Assembly (NCBI GenBank): GCA_017609385.1
Contig: JAFCEA010000001.1
Location: forward strand, 1-48,242
Origin: Candidatus Woesearchaeota archaeon
GTDB taxonomy: Archaea > Nanobdellota > Nanobdellia > Woesearchaeales > CG1-02-33-12
Direction: 5' to 3'
DNA length: 48,242 nt
Shown: piece after piece, positions 17,466 to 25,654 of the stretch
Layout of the letters: each line of letters starts with the position of its first letter
Numbering within the stretch: the stretch's first letter is position 1
Made by a program: the position numbers and the translations under genes
Notes under the pieces: model-generated
What the model was told of the DNA's origin: nothing
Seen by the model: the letters and a program-made list of their open reading frames with translations, nothing else
Databases searched by the model: none

Positions 17466-18425
17466 TTAATCAAACTTCATAATCCTGTCTTTGTAATCTT
17501 CTTTGGCCAATAGAACAACCCGGCTCTCTTCTTTTTCGTCGATTATTTTATATCCGGAAAGTTCTGCAATCTTTTTTGCAAAATTTTTTACATCTTCGTG
17601 ATAAGGCATGTTTTCCTCTAATAATCTTTTCCTTGATGAGCCAATAAACATATATCCTTTAAGCTCAACAAACATTGGGCTTGCTTTTTTTATTAAATCA
17701 GCATAAGCTTTTTCATCTTTCATGTTTATTCCTTTCATCACTGTTATTCTAATTACTGTTCTTGTTTTTAATTTAGGCAGTAATTCAAGTGTTTTGTTCA
17801 GGCGTTGCCATCCATTATTAAAGCATGATTTATTAAATTTCTTAAAGTCTTGTTCATTTGTTGCACTAACTGAAACATAAAGCTGGGTTGGTAATTCTTT
17901 CAATGATTCAATAACCTCTGGAAACTGGCCATTCGTAACCAAAAAAGTTGTCTTATTTTGTTTGTGAAGCTCAGCTATTAATTCATTAAGCTGTGGATAG
18001 ATAGTTGGCTCTCCTGTTAATGAGATTGCAAAATGCATTGGCTCCTGTGCTTGATTAAGCTTTTTCCTGTTCACTTTTTCATTTCCAAAAAAACCATTAA
18101 GAAGTTTTCTCTGGCATAATATTGATTTTTTTATTATCTCTTTTGGACTATCTACTGCATTAGTCATCTTAATTCCAGCAGCATAATCCATCTCACGCCA
18201 GCAATGGATGCACTGGTTTGTGCAAAATCCAACAGAAGGTGTCATCTGGCAGCATAGGTGAGATCTTATTCCATAAAACTTCTCCTTATAACAAACATTT
18301 TCATCTAATAATGACTTCTTTGTCCATGTGCAGATTTTAACAGCAGAGTGCTCACCGCTAAAGCAGTAGTGCTGTTTTTCTAATAATATCTTAAGCTCAG
18401 GGCTTATTTTTGTTATCTCCCCCAT
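17466..18425 (-). CDS. taw1: 4-demethylwyosine synthase (Taw1/TYW1), radical SAM
   Basis: 319 aa. It makes the tricyclic 4-demethylwyosine at G37 of tRNA-Phe from pyruvate and SAM. The radical-SAM cluster motif is FCTNQCIHCWRE, whose CxxxCxxCWR form is diagnostic of TYW1; the upstream cysteines (CCFSG-like, HLCCQMTP) could hold the second cluster known in archaeal Taw1. SLTGEPTIYP is the SAM-binding GGE equivalent. The ATG is chosen because a TATA box lies 25 nt upstream (leaderless); an in-frame TTG 48 nt further upstream would start within that promoter. Confidence 0.92.
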   Translation of the reverse strand: MGEITKISPELKILLEKQHYCFSGEHSAVKICTWTKKSLLDENVCYKEKFYGIRSHLCCQMTPSVGFCTNQCIHCWREMDYAAGIKMTNAVDSPKEIIKKSILCQRKLLNGFFGNEKVNRKKLNQAQEPMHFAISLTGEPTIYPQLNELIAELHKQNKTTFLVTNGQFPEVIESLKELPTQLYVSVSATNEQDFKKFNKSCFNNGWQRLNKTLELLPKLKTRTVIRITVMKGINMKDEKAYADLIKKASPMFVELKGYMFIGSSRKRLLEENMPYHEDVKNFAKKIAELSGYKIIDEKEESRVVLLAKEDYKDRIMKFD

Positions 18426-18443
18426 AGAGCAAGCTAAAAGAGG

Positions 18444-18485
18444 ATTATATAAAAAGCTTTCTTTAAAAACCAAAATTATATAAAT
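18444..18485. promoter_or_regulatory. Divergent TATA boxes for taw1 and the 165-aa gene
   Basis: ATTATATAAAAA at 18444-18455 is 25 nt from the taw1 ATG on the minus strand. TTATATAAAT at 18476-18485 is 26 nt from the ATG at 18507 on the plus strand. Both spacings predict leaderless mRNAs, and neither gene has a Shine-Dalgarno. Confidence 0.5.
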
Positions 18486-18506
18486 CTCATTCCTGTTCTA
18501 AAAACC

Positions 18507-19004
18507 ATGGATTTTAAAACAGCACTTAAAAAACTAAAAAACAGCTCTGAATTCAAGAAATGGGTTTTTAAGAACAAAAAATCGTATTTAACATATGCCT
18601 TTACCATGATTGAAAACTCAGAAAAAAGTGAGTGGCAGATTGGCTATTATGACAAAAAACTGGATAAGGTGACAGTTTTTACTATAAATAATAATATTAA
18701 AATCAATCCAGAACAAGATATTTTCAAAAAACCAGGAACAGCTGTAAAAAAGATTAACCTGAAAGATGTTAAATTTAGCTTAGATAAGGTATTGAAAAAA
18801 GCTCAAACTATTAAGGAGAAAAAATACCCTAAAGAGTTAGTAACAAAAACAATAGCTATCCTGCAGAACATTGAGCTTGGCCAGCTATGGAACATAACCC
18901 TTATCACAAGCTCTTTGAATACAATCAATATAAAAATAGATGCAAAAACAGGCAAGACAATAAAGCATGAATTAGTATCATTATTCCAGTTCAAGGCTGG
19001 CTAG
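18507..19004 (+). CDS. Unrecognised 165-aa protein, PepSY-like end
   Basis: Soluble, lysine-rich protein with no signal or membrane segment. The last third (LWNITLITSSLNTINIKIDAKTGKTIKHE) resembles the strand-turn pattern W-x-V...vxiDAxTGkv of PepSY-type repeats, here apparently cytoplasmic. The start is supported by a TATA box 26 nt upstream. It is a single gene divergent from taw1, and no function can be assigned. Confidence 0.6.
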   Translation: MDFKTALKKLKNSSEFKKWVFKNKKSYLTYAFTMIENSEKSEWQIGYYDKKLDKVTVFTINNNIKINPEQDIFKKPGTAVKKINLKDVKFSLDKVLKKAQTIKEKKYPKELVTKTIAILQNIELGQLWNITLITSSLNTINIKIDAKTGKTIKHELVSLFQFKAG

Positions 19005-19295
19005 ATTACTACTTTGATAAAACAAAAACCAATGTTTTCTTGTGAAAAACAAGCTTATTTCTTGTGGAGAAAATGATTATTTCCTTTGGAAAACGTTTTT
19101 TTCAATTGGAATCTTTTTTATTATAAACCAAAGAAAGCCTTAAACAACAAAATAAAAGATTATTAAGCTTTATTTCCATTAGAACAATAATTGTTTTAAT
19201 TATATATTTTTAACCTTAATTTAATTTAAATAGGAGTTGTGTTTCCTTTTTTACCTTGCTCTTTTAGTTTTTAAAATCAAAAAAGAGGGATATGT
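19005..19295. other. 291-nt intergenic region before the dut-nrd operon
   Basis: No gene is visible. Besides the palindrome array it contains AACAATAATTGTT (inverted repeat, about 19177-19189), two TATA-like stretches (TAATTATATATTTTTAA near 19196-19212 and TAATTTAAATAGG near 19218-19232), a T-rich tract, and the Shine-Dalgarno GAGGGA (about 19285-19290) of dut. The leader would be roughly 40-75 nt, long compared with most genes here, leaving room for regulation. Confidence 0.5.
19034..19112. promoter_or_regulatory. Array of four imperfect palindromes upstream of the dut-nrd operon
   Basis: Four related dyads follow one another: GTTTTCTTGTGAAAAAC (19034-19050), TTTCTTGTGGAGAAA (19058-19072), TTTCCTTTGGAAA (19080-19092, perfect 5-nt arms) and TTCAATTGGAA (19101-19111). 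Their centres are about 20-23 bp apart, near two helical turns, so a bound factor would contact one face of the DNA. A fifth, weaker copy, TTTCCATTAGAA, lies near 19168. They sit upstream of the TATA-like elements of the operon. Operator function is inference. Confidence 0.45.
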
Positions 19296-19739
19296 TTGTC
19301 AGAAAATCTAAAGATAAGGATAAAGAAAATAAAAGAAAACGCAATTTTACCACATTATGCTCATGATGGTGATGCGGGGGTTGATCTTTATTCAACAGAA
19401 GATTATGTTCTTAAGCCTGGCCAGAGGATATTAGTCAGCACAGGGGTAATAATAGCTGTTCCACAGGGTTATGAAGCACAAATAAGGCCAAAATCAGGCC
19501 TTGCATTAAATCATGGAATTTCTGTATGCAACAGTCCTGGAACAATTGATTCAGGCTATCGTGGAGAGATTGGTGTTATAGCAATCAACCACAGCAAGGA
19601 AGAATTTAAGATAGAAAAAGGAACAAAGATTGCACAGCTGGTTTTCAATAAAATAGAAAAAGCAGAATTTGAAGAGGTCAAAAGTCTTGATAATACAAAA
19701 CGCGGCCATGGAGGTTTTGGAAGCACTGGATTGGTTTAA
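19296..19739 (+). CDS. dut: dUTP diphosphatase (trimeric dUTPase)
   Basis: 147 aa. It hydrolyses dUTP to dUMP and PPi, keeping uracil out of DNA and feeding dTMP synthesis. Trimeric dUTPase motifs are in order: HDGDAGVDLYS (1), RPKSGLALNHGI (2), GTIDSGYRGEIGV (3, catalytic Asp), KIAQLVF (4) and RGHGGFGSTG (5). It starts with TTG behind GAGGGA, because no in-frame ATG is available. First gene of the nrd operon. Confidence 0.94.
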   Translation: MSENLKIRIKKIKENAILPHYAHDGDAGVDLYSTEDYVLKPGQRILVSTGVIIAVPQGYEAQIRPKSGLALNHGISVCNSPGTIDSGYRGEIGVIAINHSKEEFKIEKGTKIAQLVFNKIEKAEFEEVKSLDNTKRGHGGFGSTGLV

Positions 19740-19746
19740 AAGGCAA

Positions 19747-21819
19747 ATGGAAAACAATAATAATCACACTAAAACGCAGCTCATGACATCCTTTGGGGAT
19801 CTTGTTGAGCTAAGGGAAATAAAAATAAAAGATTCTTTAATAAAGGAAACTTCTATATCAGAAGAAAATGCAAAAAAAATTTCTCATGAGGCATATAATG
19901 AATTAATAAAACTTGATATACCAAAAACAACAACTATTGTAAGAGAGATTGTATGTATGAAGCTTCTGGAATCAAATCTTCTTAATGAAAACAAGGAATA
20001 TTCAAGGCTTGGAATGTCTGTTTCTGATGTCAAAGAGGTTATTTTCAAAAAGTTTAAAGAAAATGCCAATACAAACTATAATCTCCAGACAATACATAAA
20101 AGACTGGCAGATTCTATTTCTGCACAATACACACTATCTTACCTCTTGCCAAAAAAAGCTTCAAAAGCACATATGAAAGGTGAGATTCATATTCATGATT
20201 TGGATTATTTTCCAACAAGGCCATTTTGTTTTGAGCATGACATAAGGTTCTTCCTTAGACAGGGATTTATGTCAGACGGCAAAGGCATTCATACAGCTGT
20301 TTCAGGTCCTGCTAAGTCATTAGAGGTTGCCATGATACATGCTGCCAGGGTTTTACTCTTAAGCTCAACATATTTCTCAGGTGGTCAGGGATATGATGCA
20401 TTAAACCTTTTCTTGGCTCCTTATGCAAAAGGCCTTGAATACAAAAAAATAAAGCAGGCTGTTCAGGCATTTGTATATGAGCTTGATCAGCTTGATGTTG
20501 TCAAGGGAGGACAGACACCATTTACATCAGCAAGCTTTGAGTTCAATGTTCCATCTTACCTAAGGGATATTCCAGTAGTGTTGCCAGGTGGAAAGATAAC
20601 AGAAAAAGAATCATATCTTGACTATCTTGATGAGTCAAGGAAAATAATAAAGGCCTTTACAGAGGTTATGATTGATGGTGATTATAACAAAAAAGCATTT
20701 CACTTTCCAAAACCAGAGTACAAGATAAGGAAGGAAACACTTAAGGACAGTTCTGCAGATGAGCTTTTGTTTGATGTTCATAAGCTTGTTGCAAAATATG
20801 GCTCTCCCTATTTTCTTAACATGGCTGCACCATATATGCCTGAGGCCTTGCAAAGCCAGTGCTGCAGGTATTTTCTAAGGCCAGATGGTGATTTCTGGGA
20901 GGAGATAAAAACCGGGAATGTCCGCTCAGGCTCTTTGCAGACAGTAACAATAAATCTTCCAAATATTAGCTATAATGCAAAAGACGAATCTAATGTTTAT
21001 GAACTGATTGATGAAAGAATTAACATGACAAAGCATATATTTAATGTAAAGAGAAAATGTATAAAAGAGGTTATGAAAAGTGGATATGCATCTTTCCTTT
21101 CAATGGATTGTTATGGTAAGCCATACTATAAGCTAGATCAGGCAACAAATTCGATTGGTTTTATAGGCCTTAATGAAATGGTTAAAAAAATAACTGGCCA
21201 TGAGATGCACGAATCAAGGGATTCATGGAAATTTGGCTTAAAGATAATCAAATATATGTCAGATGCAGTTAATAAGAAGAAAGATGAAACAGGGCAAAGG
21301 TGGGGAATGGTCCAGACACCTGCTGAGTCAGCAACATTCAGGCTTGCCAACTTTGACTTAGAGAAATATAAGGACAAGGCTGTTGTTCAGGGTGATAGAA
21401 AAACAGGGGATGTTTATTACACAAACTCATCTCATGTCAATTATTCAGCTGACATATCATTATTTAAGAGGCTTGAGATAGATTCCTCATTCCACCCCCT
21501 GGTTCAGGGTGGTGCAATATCACACATATTTTTAGGTGAGAATAATCCAGACCCAGATGCTTTATTAAAGCTGACAAGAAGAATATGCTCCAATACATTA
21601 ACCTCTTATTTTGCTTATACAAAAGATATGACATATTGCAACTCATGTAAAAGAACAATTAGCGGTATTTATGAAAAATGCCCAAATTGCGGAGCAAAAG
21701 ACGATAATATTCAGTGGTACTCAAGAGTAACAGGGTATTACACACCTGTTAAGTCATGGAACAAAGGCAAGTTAAAGGAATTTATGGATAGACATAAATA
21801 CAATCTAAAAGGCATATAA
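19747..21819 (+). CDS. nrdD: Anaerobic ribonucleoside-triphosphate reductase (class III, NrdD)
   Basis: 690 aa. Glycyl-radical enzyme reducing NTPs to dNTPs without oxygen. The N-terminus (about 10-85) looks like an ATP-cone. The core has GEIHIHDLDYFPTRP and the RNR barrel, a C-terminal zinc site (YCNSCK and CPNCGAK) and the glycyl-radical motif RVTGYY with Gly about 663. The ATG 7 nt after dut is taken; earlier in-frame starts would lie inside dut. The following redoxin gene suggests thiol-based rather than formate-based reduction. Confidence 0.95.
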   Translation: MENNNNHTKTQLMTSFGDLVELREIKIKDSLIKETSISEENAKKISHEAYNELIKLDIPKTTTIVREIVCMKLLESNLLNENKEYSRLGMSVSDVKEVIFKKFKENANTNYNLQTIHKRLADSISAQYTLSYLLPKKASKAHMKGEIHIHDLDYFPTRPFCFEHDIRFFLRQGFMSDGKGIHTAVSGPAKSLEVAMIHAARVLLLSSTYFSGGQGYDALNLFLAPYAKGLEYKKIKQAVQAFVYELDQLDVVKGGQTPFTSASFEFNVPSYLRDIPVVLPGGKITEKESYLDYLDESRKIIKAFTEVMIDGDYNKKAFHFPKPEYKIRKETLKDSSADELLFDVHKLVAKYGSPYFLNMAAPYMPEALQSQCCRYFLRPDGDFWEEIKTGNVRSGSLQTVTINLPNISYNAKDESNVYELIDERINMTKHIFNVKRKCIKEVMKSGYASFLSMDCYGKPYYKLDQATNSIGFIGLNEMVKKITGHEMHESRDSWKFGLKIIKYMSDAVNKKKDETGQRWGMVQTPAESATFRLANFDLEKYKDKAVVQGDRKTGDVYYTNSSHVNYSADISLFKRLEIDSSFHPLVQGGAISHIFLGENNPDPDALLKLTRRICSNTLTSYFAYTKDMTYCNSCKRTISGIYEKCPNCGAKDDNIQWYSRVTGYYTPVKSWNKGKLKEFMDRHKYNLKGI

Positions 21820-21820
21820 A

Positions 21821-22195
21821 ATGAAGCTAATATTATTTACAGGAATAAATTGTCCAAAGTGCCCAAATGCAAGAAAGCTTGTAAGACAAGCAGCAAAAGA
21901 GCTTGGGTGGATTGAAGGAAAGGATTTTGTTGAAAAGCTTATTGACGGCCAGGATTTAAAAACTCCATCTATTACTGAGCTTGAAGGCAATAAATTACAT
22001 GTTGTCTCATCTGAAGATGAAATAACAAAGGATAATGTTCCAGCAGCAATAGGTGGCAAGGATCTAACAGTTGAGGCATTGATGTATCAGATTGCATCAA
22101 CACCTTCTATTGTGATAAATGAAAGGGCAGTTTTCAAGGGAGAGGTTCCATCAAAGGATGAACTTCTAAAAGAGATAAAAAAGGTGGAAGAATGA
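21821..22195 (+). CDS. Glutaredoxin/thioredoxin-like protein, probable NrdD reductant
   Basis: 124 aa with a thioredoxin-fold start (KLILFTGINCPKCPNARKLV), the redox pair Cys-Pro-Lys-Cys at residues 11-14, and the cis-proline loop STPSIVINE. The middle (about 40-80) is longer than in a classical NrdH glutaredoxin. It starts 1 nt after nrdD and lies before nrdG. Class III reductases using thioredoxin- or glutaredoxin-like donors are known, so a dedicated electron donor is the best inference. Confidence 0.8.
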   Translation: MKLILFTGINCPKCPNARKLVRQAAKELGWIEGKDFVEKLIDGQDLKTPSITELEGNKLHVVSSEDEITKDNVPAAIGGKDLTVEALMYQIASTPSIVINERAVFKGEVPSKDELLKEIKKVEE

Positions 22196-22296
22196 AGAAT
22201 GGCATAAAATATAAAACAGCAAAGAAAAACACAAAATTATTTGAGTTCATCGAGGAAGAAGAGACTAAGAAATTATCTAAAGATAAAAAAAGTTAG
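22192..22296 (+). CDS. 34-aa basic/acidic peptide in the nrd operon
   Basis: The short frame starts at an ATG overlapping the redoxin stop (ATGA) and ends 8 nt before nrdG, filling the gap exactly. The sequence starts MKNGIKYKTAKKNTKLFEF, then an EEEE cluster and a lysine-rich end. There is no Cys and no membrane segment. The Shine-Dalgarno GGTGGAAG ends just before its ATG, and a GGGG before nrdG overlaps its stop region. The tight packing suggests it is translated; function unknown. Confidence 0.5.
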   Translation: MKNGIKYKTAKKNTKLFEFIEEEETKKLSKDKKS

Positions 22297-22304
22297 GGGT
22301 TTAA

Positions 22305-23054
22305 ATGCAGGCATATGTTGGTGGGATAGTTCCCTTATCAACAGTTGACTGGTCAGCTAATGTTTGCACAGTAATCTTTTTTTCAGGATGTGACTTCAAG
22401 TGTTGTTATTGCTACAATAAGAATTTTATAGATTTTAAAGAGGAATTCTTAAAAGATTTAAATGATATCAAAAAAGAGATAACAAAAAATTCTGATTTTA
22501 TTGATGCTGTTCTTTTCTCAGGAGGCGAAGCATGCCTTCAGAGGCAGGCATTACTAACCTTAGCAAGATTTACAAAAAAACTTGGTTTAAAGGTTGGAAT
22601 TGAAACTAATGGCTCAAAGCCCTATTCAATAAGATCGTTAATAAATGAAAATTTATTGGATTTTATTGCTTTAGATATAAAAGCTCCTTTTAAAAAAGAG
22701 ATTTTCGAAAGGGTTACACAATCAGGGACTTTTTTTAAAAGACCGGAAGATGTTATCAAGGATATTAAACAAACACTCAAAATATTAAAGAGGAATCAGG
22801 ATAAGATCCAGATAGAGTTGAGGACAACTGTTGTTCCAGGAGTTATTTTCAGAAAGCAGGATATTTTGGAGATCGCTGAAGAAATCAATGGATTAAACTG
22901 CAGATGGGTCTTGCAACCATTTATATCTAATAAAGGCACACTTGACCCAAAGATGAATAGTATAGAATCACCAACAAAAAAATTCTTAGAAAATCTAAAA
23001 AAAGAATGCCAAAAAAAATACAGCAAACTAAGAATTGATATTAAAACTGTATGA
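22305..23054 (+). CDS. nrdG: Anaerobic ribonucleotide reductase activating enzyme (NrdG), radical SAM
   Basis: 249 aa. It uses SAM and a 4Fe-4S cluster to install the glycyl radical on NrdD. The cluster motif is Cys29-x3-Cys33-x2-Cys36 (GCDFKCCYCYN), with FSGGEACLQ as the SAM-binding GGE motif and IETNGSKP following. At about 250 aa it is the longer archaeal/anaerobic form. Last gene of the operon, convergent with tmk and 1 nt from its end. Confidence 0.9.
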   Translation: MQAYVGGIVPLSTVDWSANVCTVIFFSGCDFKCCYCYNKNFIDFKEEFLKDLNDIKKEITKNSDFIDAVLFSGGEACLQRQALLTLARFTKKLGLKVGIETNGSKPYSIRSLINENLLDFIALDIKAPFKKEIFERVTQSGTFFKRPEDVIKDIKQTLKILKRNQDKIQIELRTTVVPGVIFRKQDILEIAEEINGLNCRWVLQPFISNKGTLDPKMNSIESPTKKFLENLKKECQKKYSKLRIDIKTV

Positions 23055-23055
23055 T

Positions 23056-23778
23056 TTAGTTTTCTTTAAGGAAATCTTCCCATATTTTTATTGCTTCTTT
23101 TTCTGTTTCCTCAACTGTTTTTGGAAAGTTTGTATCTAGATAAACAATCCTGGAACCATGGCTCTCGAACAGGTTTTTTAACCACTGGCTGTTGTACCTT
23201 TGCTCAACCTTTCTCTGAAAGTTTATCTCTTCAAAAATAGCCTTATCATGTTTTTGTCTCTGGCTTAGTCTTTGCATAACTGTTTCTGGTGCAACCTGTG
23301 CTATTATCAACAGGTTTGGAGAATTCTGCAATGCAAGCTTATTGCCTGGCAGTCTCATAATCTCTGTTAAGGGTATATTACCCTGAACAGGCTGGTAGAC
23401 AATAGAGCTTATAACACCCCTTTCCTGAAAAATATATTTATTTTGTTTTAAGGCAGGAATAATAACCATTTTGTAAAGTATTTCCCTATCAATGGAAAAT
23501 GCGTGTGCTGTAGAGGTTATTGAATAGTTGCGGTTGTTTTTTCTTACTATTTCTTCTCTTAAAGCACGCCCAACCCAGCAATAGCTCATCTCACAGGAAA
23601 CAATTACATCAAAGTCATTTATCTCTTCAGGCTCTGGAAACCTGTTTTTTTCCTTGCAATATGTCCTTAGATCAAATATCTTAAGCTGTTTTTGCTCAGC
23701 CCATTTTTTCAGGGCATTAACAATAACTCCCTTACCAGAACCGTCAAGGCCGTCAACCATCACAAACCTTTTCTTCAT
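23056..23778 (-). CDS. tmk: Thymidylate kinase family protein
   Basis: 240 aa. P-loop GLDGSGKG at residues 9-16; the equivalent of the DRY/DRS substrate motif is ERGVISS (about 118-124); a lid-like RLSQRQKHDKA lies near 190. It probably phosphorylates dTMP. Longer than bacterial Tmk (about 210 aa), so another nucleotide substrate cannot be excluded. TATTTAAATC lies 27 nt upstream of the ATG (leaderless). Its position beside the dut-nrd operon fits DNA-precursor supply. Confidence 0.8.
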   Translation of the reverse strand: MKKRFVMVDGLDGSGKGVIVNALKKWAEQKQLKIFDLRTYCKEKNRFPEPEEINDFDVIVSCEMSYCWVGRALREEIVRKNNRNYSITSTAHAFSIDREILYKMVIIPALKQNKYIFQERGVISSIVYQPVQGNIPLTEIMRLPGNKLALQNSPNLLIIAQVAPETVMQRLSQRQKHDKAIFEEINFQRKVEQRYNSQWLKNLFESHGSRIVYLDTNFPKTVEETEKEAIKIWEDFLKEN

Positions 23779-23837
23779 ATGAGAATTATTTGTAATAATC
23801 TATTTAAATCTTTTGAAAATCAGAAGTTTTATATTTT

Positions 23838-24437
23838 TTATCTAGAAGCATCTGCCTGTCTTTCAAGATCAAGTTTCTTTTTAATTGCATTTGATGAATT
23901 ACTTAACTGGTAGGCAGCTATTATCTCATCAGCAAGTGCATTAACAGCTTCTTTCTTGGAGTTGAAGGATTTTGTAAAAGCACCCTGAACCATATATCTC
24001 AATGCAAGATCAACCCTTCTTTGAGGAGCACACTCAACAGCCTTTGGATAACGTGCTCCACCATATTCTATTGTTATTATTTCTTCCCTTGGTGCTGCAT
24101 TCTCCAGTGCCTTGACAAAAACAGCGATTGGATTCTGTTTTGTCCTGTTTTCAATGATTTTAAATGTTTCCTCAACAAGAGAATATGCTGATTGGCTCTT
24201 CCCTGTTGATTTGTATGAAGTTATAAAGTGCTTTTTTCCTTTGTGTCCTGGTATCATTATTTTGTTTATTAATCTCTCAACAATAAATGTCTTTGATTTG
24301 TGGAACCTTGCACCAGCATATCTTGCACCTGTCTTTGGTATTATCTTTGGCTCTAGATTAATGTATCTCTTTAACCCAGGATCCTCTACTTTTATTCCAT
24401 TTATACTCCATCTGTTAAATACCTTTATATCTTCCAT
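23838..24437 (-). CDS. rps7: 30S ribosomal protein S7 (uS7)
   Basis: 199 aa, archaeal length. It nucleates the 30S head and contacts E-site tRNA and mRNA. Signatures include KLINKIM-like RLINKIMIPG, FVKALENAAPREE, and GARYPKAVECAPQRRVDLALRYM. A TATA-like TATTTAAAG lies about 41 nt upstream; a two-codon ATG-AAA-TAA lies in the short leader. It stands alone, not with S12 as in most archaea. Confidence 0.95.
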   Translation of the reverse strand: MEDIKVFNRWSINGIKVEDPGLKRYINLEPKIIPKTGARYAGARFHKSKTFIVERLINKIMIPGHKGKKHFITSYKSTGKSQSAYSLVEETFKIIENRTKQNPIAVFVKALENAAPREEIITIEYGGARYPKAVECAPQRRVDLALRYMVQGAFTKSFNSKKEAVNALADEIIAAYQLSNSSNAIKKKLDLERQADASR

Positions 24438-24518
24438 TTTAATGCTTATTTCATAGAGGGGGGTTTGAGTTCATATTTAAAGCTTTCTGTGGTGATACAA
24501 AAAATAAAGTTAAAAAAG

Positions 24519-24619
24519 AATAAAAATTCTTATGAACATACTTTTGTCATGTAGCTTGATTCGGGATTTGTATTAATTATGTGCTCATTAGAATAATAGA
24601 CTTTATTAAGAACAGTCAT
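24519..24619 (-). repeat. Left 101-bp direct repeat: orphan copy of a gene 3' end
   Basis: As far as I can read, it is identical over 101 nt to 27433-27533, from AATAAAAATTCTTATG to AAGAACAGTCAT; both flanks then diverge. On the minus strand it spells the last 28 residues of the membrane protein ending at 27444 (MTVLNKVYYSNEHIIN...TKVCS, stop) plus 11 nt, with no gene body upstream, so it is a displaced 3' fragment. It begins 22 nt after the stop of the last cassette gene. This is the expected picture of an attachment-site duplication. Confidence 0.92.
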
Positions 24620-24641
24620 TATAAATGCATTCTGTCTTACC

Positions 24642-25235
24642 TTAAAGGATATATTCTAATGTTTTGCTGGTTACAGCTATTTTATCCTGATGAGAATCAA
24701 TTCTGTAGATTCTACGCTCCAAAGAAACTGCATCAATGGCTACTCTAAAGTTATTTAAATAGCACTCAAATTCAGGGGTTATACCTAAAAGCCGTTTCTT
24801 GATTAATTCCATGCCAGCAAAATAGATTATATGAAAATCCTCTATAGGAACATAATGAATATCTTGGCAGAGTGTATCAACAATTTTTTTGGATTCCTCA
24901 AATGTTCTAGTTCTTATAAGGCGAGCGATTGCTGATGACTTTATTGTAACATATCCCCTATCCAAAAGAACAATATCACTCTCTATATTTTGACACAAAT
25001 CATTCCTTCTTTTTGCACCGACAATATTAATTTTAACAATCTCTCTTGGATCCTTTGAAACATACCAGCCCTTTCTTTCTTCAAGAGATTGCGGATAATC
25101 TGAATTAAAATACACTACAGAGTCAGGGATAAAAACTCCTAATCCTTTCTTTGAGAAATGATCATTCAGCAGTTTTACCTGTGTGCTTTTCCCAACACCA
25201 TCTATGCCACCAATCTCAATTATTGTTTTTTTCAT
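24642..25235 (-). CDS. Thymidylate-kinase-like P-loop protein (cassette gene 4)
   Basis: 197 aa. P-loop GGIDGVGKSTQ (residues 8-18), an LDRGY motif like the Tmk DRY (about 92-96), and a short basic region near 105-112. It resembles deoxynucleotide kinases but is divergent and shares little beyond motifs with the tmk at 23056-23778. Substrate unknown. It overlaps the Nudix stop by 4 nt, so it is translationally coupled, and is the last gene of the cassette between the 101-bp repeats. Confidence 0.75.
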   Translation of the reverse strand: MKKTIIEIGGIDGVGKSTQVKLLNDHFSKKGLGVFIPDSVVYFNSDYPQSLEERKGWYVSKDPREIVKINIVGAKRRNDLCQNIESDIVLLDRGYVTIKSSAIARLIRTRTFEESKKIVDTLCQDIHYVPIEDFHIIYFAGMELIKKRLLGITPEFECYLNNFRVAIDAVSLERRIYRIDSHQDKIAVTSKTLEYIL

Positions 25236-25651
25236 TTCAAAAGCTCTGCATTTATCTTCTTAAATAGATCTTTTAAAGTCCTGAATGGAAGACGCCTTAA
25301 TACAGTTCCATAATCATAAAATCCAAATTCAGAATGTTCAGATCCTATATGAATCTCATCTTCAGACAGCTTAACATAAAACACTGCAAGTTCATGTCTA
25401 ATAAGCTCATCATCTTTCTTTGATTCAAAGGAATAGGTATATTTTGATTTTATAGCTGAAGTTATTGATAATGACGCCTCCTCCTTGACCTCGCGGAACA
25501 GAGCTTGTTCATCAGTCTCATCGGCTTCTTTACCGCCTTTCAGAAACTCATATCCAACCCAGCCTTCTTTTCTCTTGAACAAGGCATATAATATTTTCTT
25601 GTTTTCTTTTTTATATAATATTGCTAAAATTCCTTTTTTTATTTTGACCAT
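25232..25651 (-). CDS. Nudix hydrolase (cassette gene 3)
   Basis: 139 aa. The Nudix box is complete: G-x5-E-x7-REV-x-EEA-x-L, visible as GKEADETDEQALFREVKEEASL (about residues 40-61), after the WVGYEFLKGG strand. Such enzymes cleave nucleoside diphosphates linked to another group (modified NTPs, Ap4A, caps, sugars); the substrate cannot be read. It starts 3 nt after the upstream kinase stop and overlaps the next gene by 4 nt. Confidence 0.88.
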   Translation of the reverse strand: MVKIKKGILAILYKKENKKILYALFKRKEGWVGYEFLKGGKEADETDEQALFREVKEEASLSITSAIKSKYTYSFESKKDDELIRHELAVFYVKLSEDEIHIGSEHSEFGFYDYGTVLRRLPFRTLKDLFKKINAELLK

Positions 25652-25654
25652 TTT

